This document shows, one piece after another, positions 63,791-64,000 of a stretch of 64,000 bases of DNA. Below the pieces are notes generated by a model. The model was not told the origin of the DNA and searched no databases. It was given only the letters and a program-made list of their open reading frames with translations. Position numbers and translations under genes: made by a program. Position 1 is the stretch's first letter. Each line of letters opens with the position of its first letter. This stretch comes from Leptospira biflexa serovar Patoc strain 'Patoc 1 (Paris)' (GTDB taxonomy: Bacteria > Spirochaetota > Leptospiria > Leptospirales > Leptospiraceae), in the NCBI RefSeq assembly GCF_000017685.1, contig NC_010602.1, positions 496,001 through 560,000 of the forward strand. Reading direction: 5' to 3'.

Positions 63791-64000
63791 ATGAAAATAC
63801 TTCATTCCTGTTTTGCTCTTTTGGCTTTTTCTTTTTTCATCAACTGTGAGATGAAACCTGTAGACGATGTCTATGGATTAAGCCCAGAAGAAACCAACCA
63901 ACTTTTCGCTGGACTCATCGCAAACCAAAGTTTGCGTGATAACGGCAACGGAACGATTACTGATGTGATCACCAATTTGATTTGGCAAAAGTGTACACAT
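63791..64000 (+). CDS. Partial DUF1566 (Lcl)-type lipoprotein
   Basis: ATG at 63791 opens a frame that runs off the window after 70 codons. The N-terminus LLAFSFFINC (Cys 19) is a probable lipobox. NGNGTITDVITNLIWQKCT is the opening of a DUF1566/Lcl C-type domain, which is common in Leptospira lipoproteins and usually repeated. It begins 17 bases after the Omp85-type gene, possibly co-transcribed. Confidence 0.8.
   Translation, partial: MKILHSCFALLAFSFFINCEMKPVDDVYGLSPEETNQLFAGLIANQSLRDNGNGTITDVITNLIWQKCTH

Noticed and set aside
1..64000. CRISPR array, insertion sequence, prophage or integron
   Set aside because: No regular spaced repeats, transposase, integrase or phage structural genes were seen on either strand.

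Overview
The window looks like chromosomal DNA of a Leptospira species (a diderm spirochete). Three things point there: AT-rich coding sequence, many signal-peptide or lipobox proteins with loose spirochete-type lipoboxes (for example LVFQC, FANC, FFINC), and families typical of that genus (MBOAT/DUF1574 pair, FecR and adenylate-cyclase genes, DUF1566-type lipoprotein). A free-living (L. biflexa-like) species is possible but cannot be shown from sequence alone. Genes are very dense. Same-strand neighbours often overlap by ATGA, TTGA or TAATG, convergent genes overlap at their ends in three places, and no stretch over 300 bases lacks a gene or RNA. I saw no insertion sequence, phage, CRISPR array or integron.

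Layout. 1-2.8 kb (minus): TonB-dependent receptor coupled to a partial beta-propeller-like lipoprotein. 2.9-5.8 kb: PfkB-family kinase facing a PAS histidine kinase/response regulator pair. 5.9-13.5 kb (plus): a seven-gene overlapping operon with a Gld-type ABC system, a DUF4340-like protein, a membrane protein, murein-peptide ligase Mpl and PheS. 13.5-17.3 kb (minus): a thiolase-like protein and three overlapping genes of unknown function. 17.4-24.7 kb (plus): S20 (UUG start), tRNA-Val, the GlmM/GlmS/GlmU-like amino-sugar set, an alpha/beta hydrolase and an acyl-CoA carboxylase carboxyltransferase. 24.7-28.9 kb: STAS protein, DJ-1 protein, HtrA protease, RuvB and a TonB-like protein. 28.9-32.2 kb (minus): serine hydrolase, SufE and small envelope proteins.

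32.3-38.6 kb (plus): an operon starting with a 59-residue zinc ribbon, then RsmD, PBP1C, a thioesterase, a SpoIIE-type phosphatase and an LptF/LptG permease. 38.7-40.9 kb (minus): a DprE1/DprE2-like pair. 41-44 kb (plus): NYN nuclease, MBOAT acyltransferase and DUF1574 protein. 44-49.6 kb (minus): adenylate cyclase, FecR protein and fibronectin/IPT-like periplasmic proteins. 49.7-53.3 kb (minus): DUF2225, TruA, a beta-barrel protein and a lipoprotein. 53.4-55.5 kb (plus): an abundant-looking helical periplasmic protein (possible flagellar-sheath FcpA) and a PlsC-type acyltransferase. 55.4-57.8 kb (minus): a hydrolase/kinase/phosphatase three-domain gene broken by a frameshift at a (CA)4 tract. 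57.9 kb: a small secreted SFPD-repeat protein. 58.2-60.2 kb (minus): LtaS-like sulfatase-family membrane protein. 60.3-64 kb (plus): biotin carboxylase and biotin carrier, which probably work with the carboxyltransferase at 23 kb, an Omp85-type barrel and a partial DUF1566-type lipoprotein.

The content is mostly envelope biology: peptidoglycan precursors and recycling, lipid-linked sugars, LPS export, outer-membrane barrels and lipoproteins, with stress and second-messenger signalling around it. The items I would look at first are the frameshifted three-domain gene, the SFPD-repeat protein, the DprE1/DprE2 pair, and the candidate sigma-28-driven flagellar protein.
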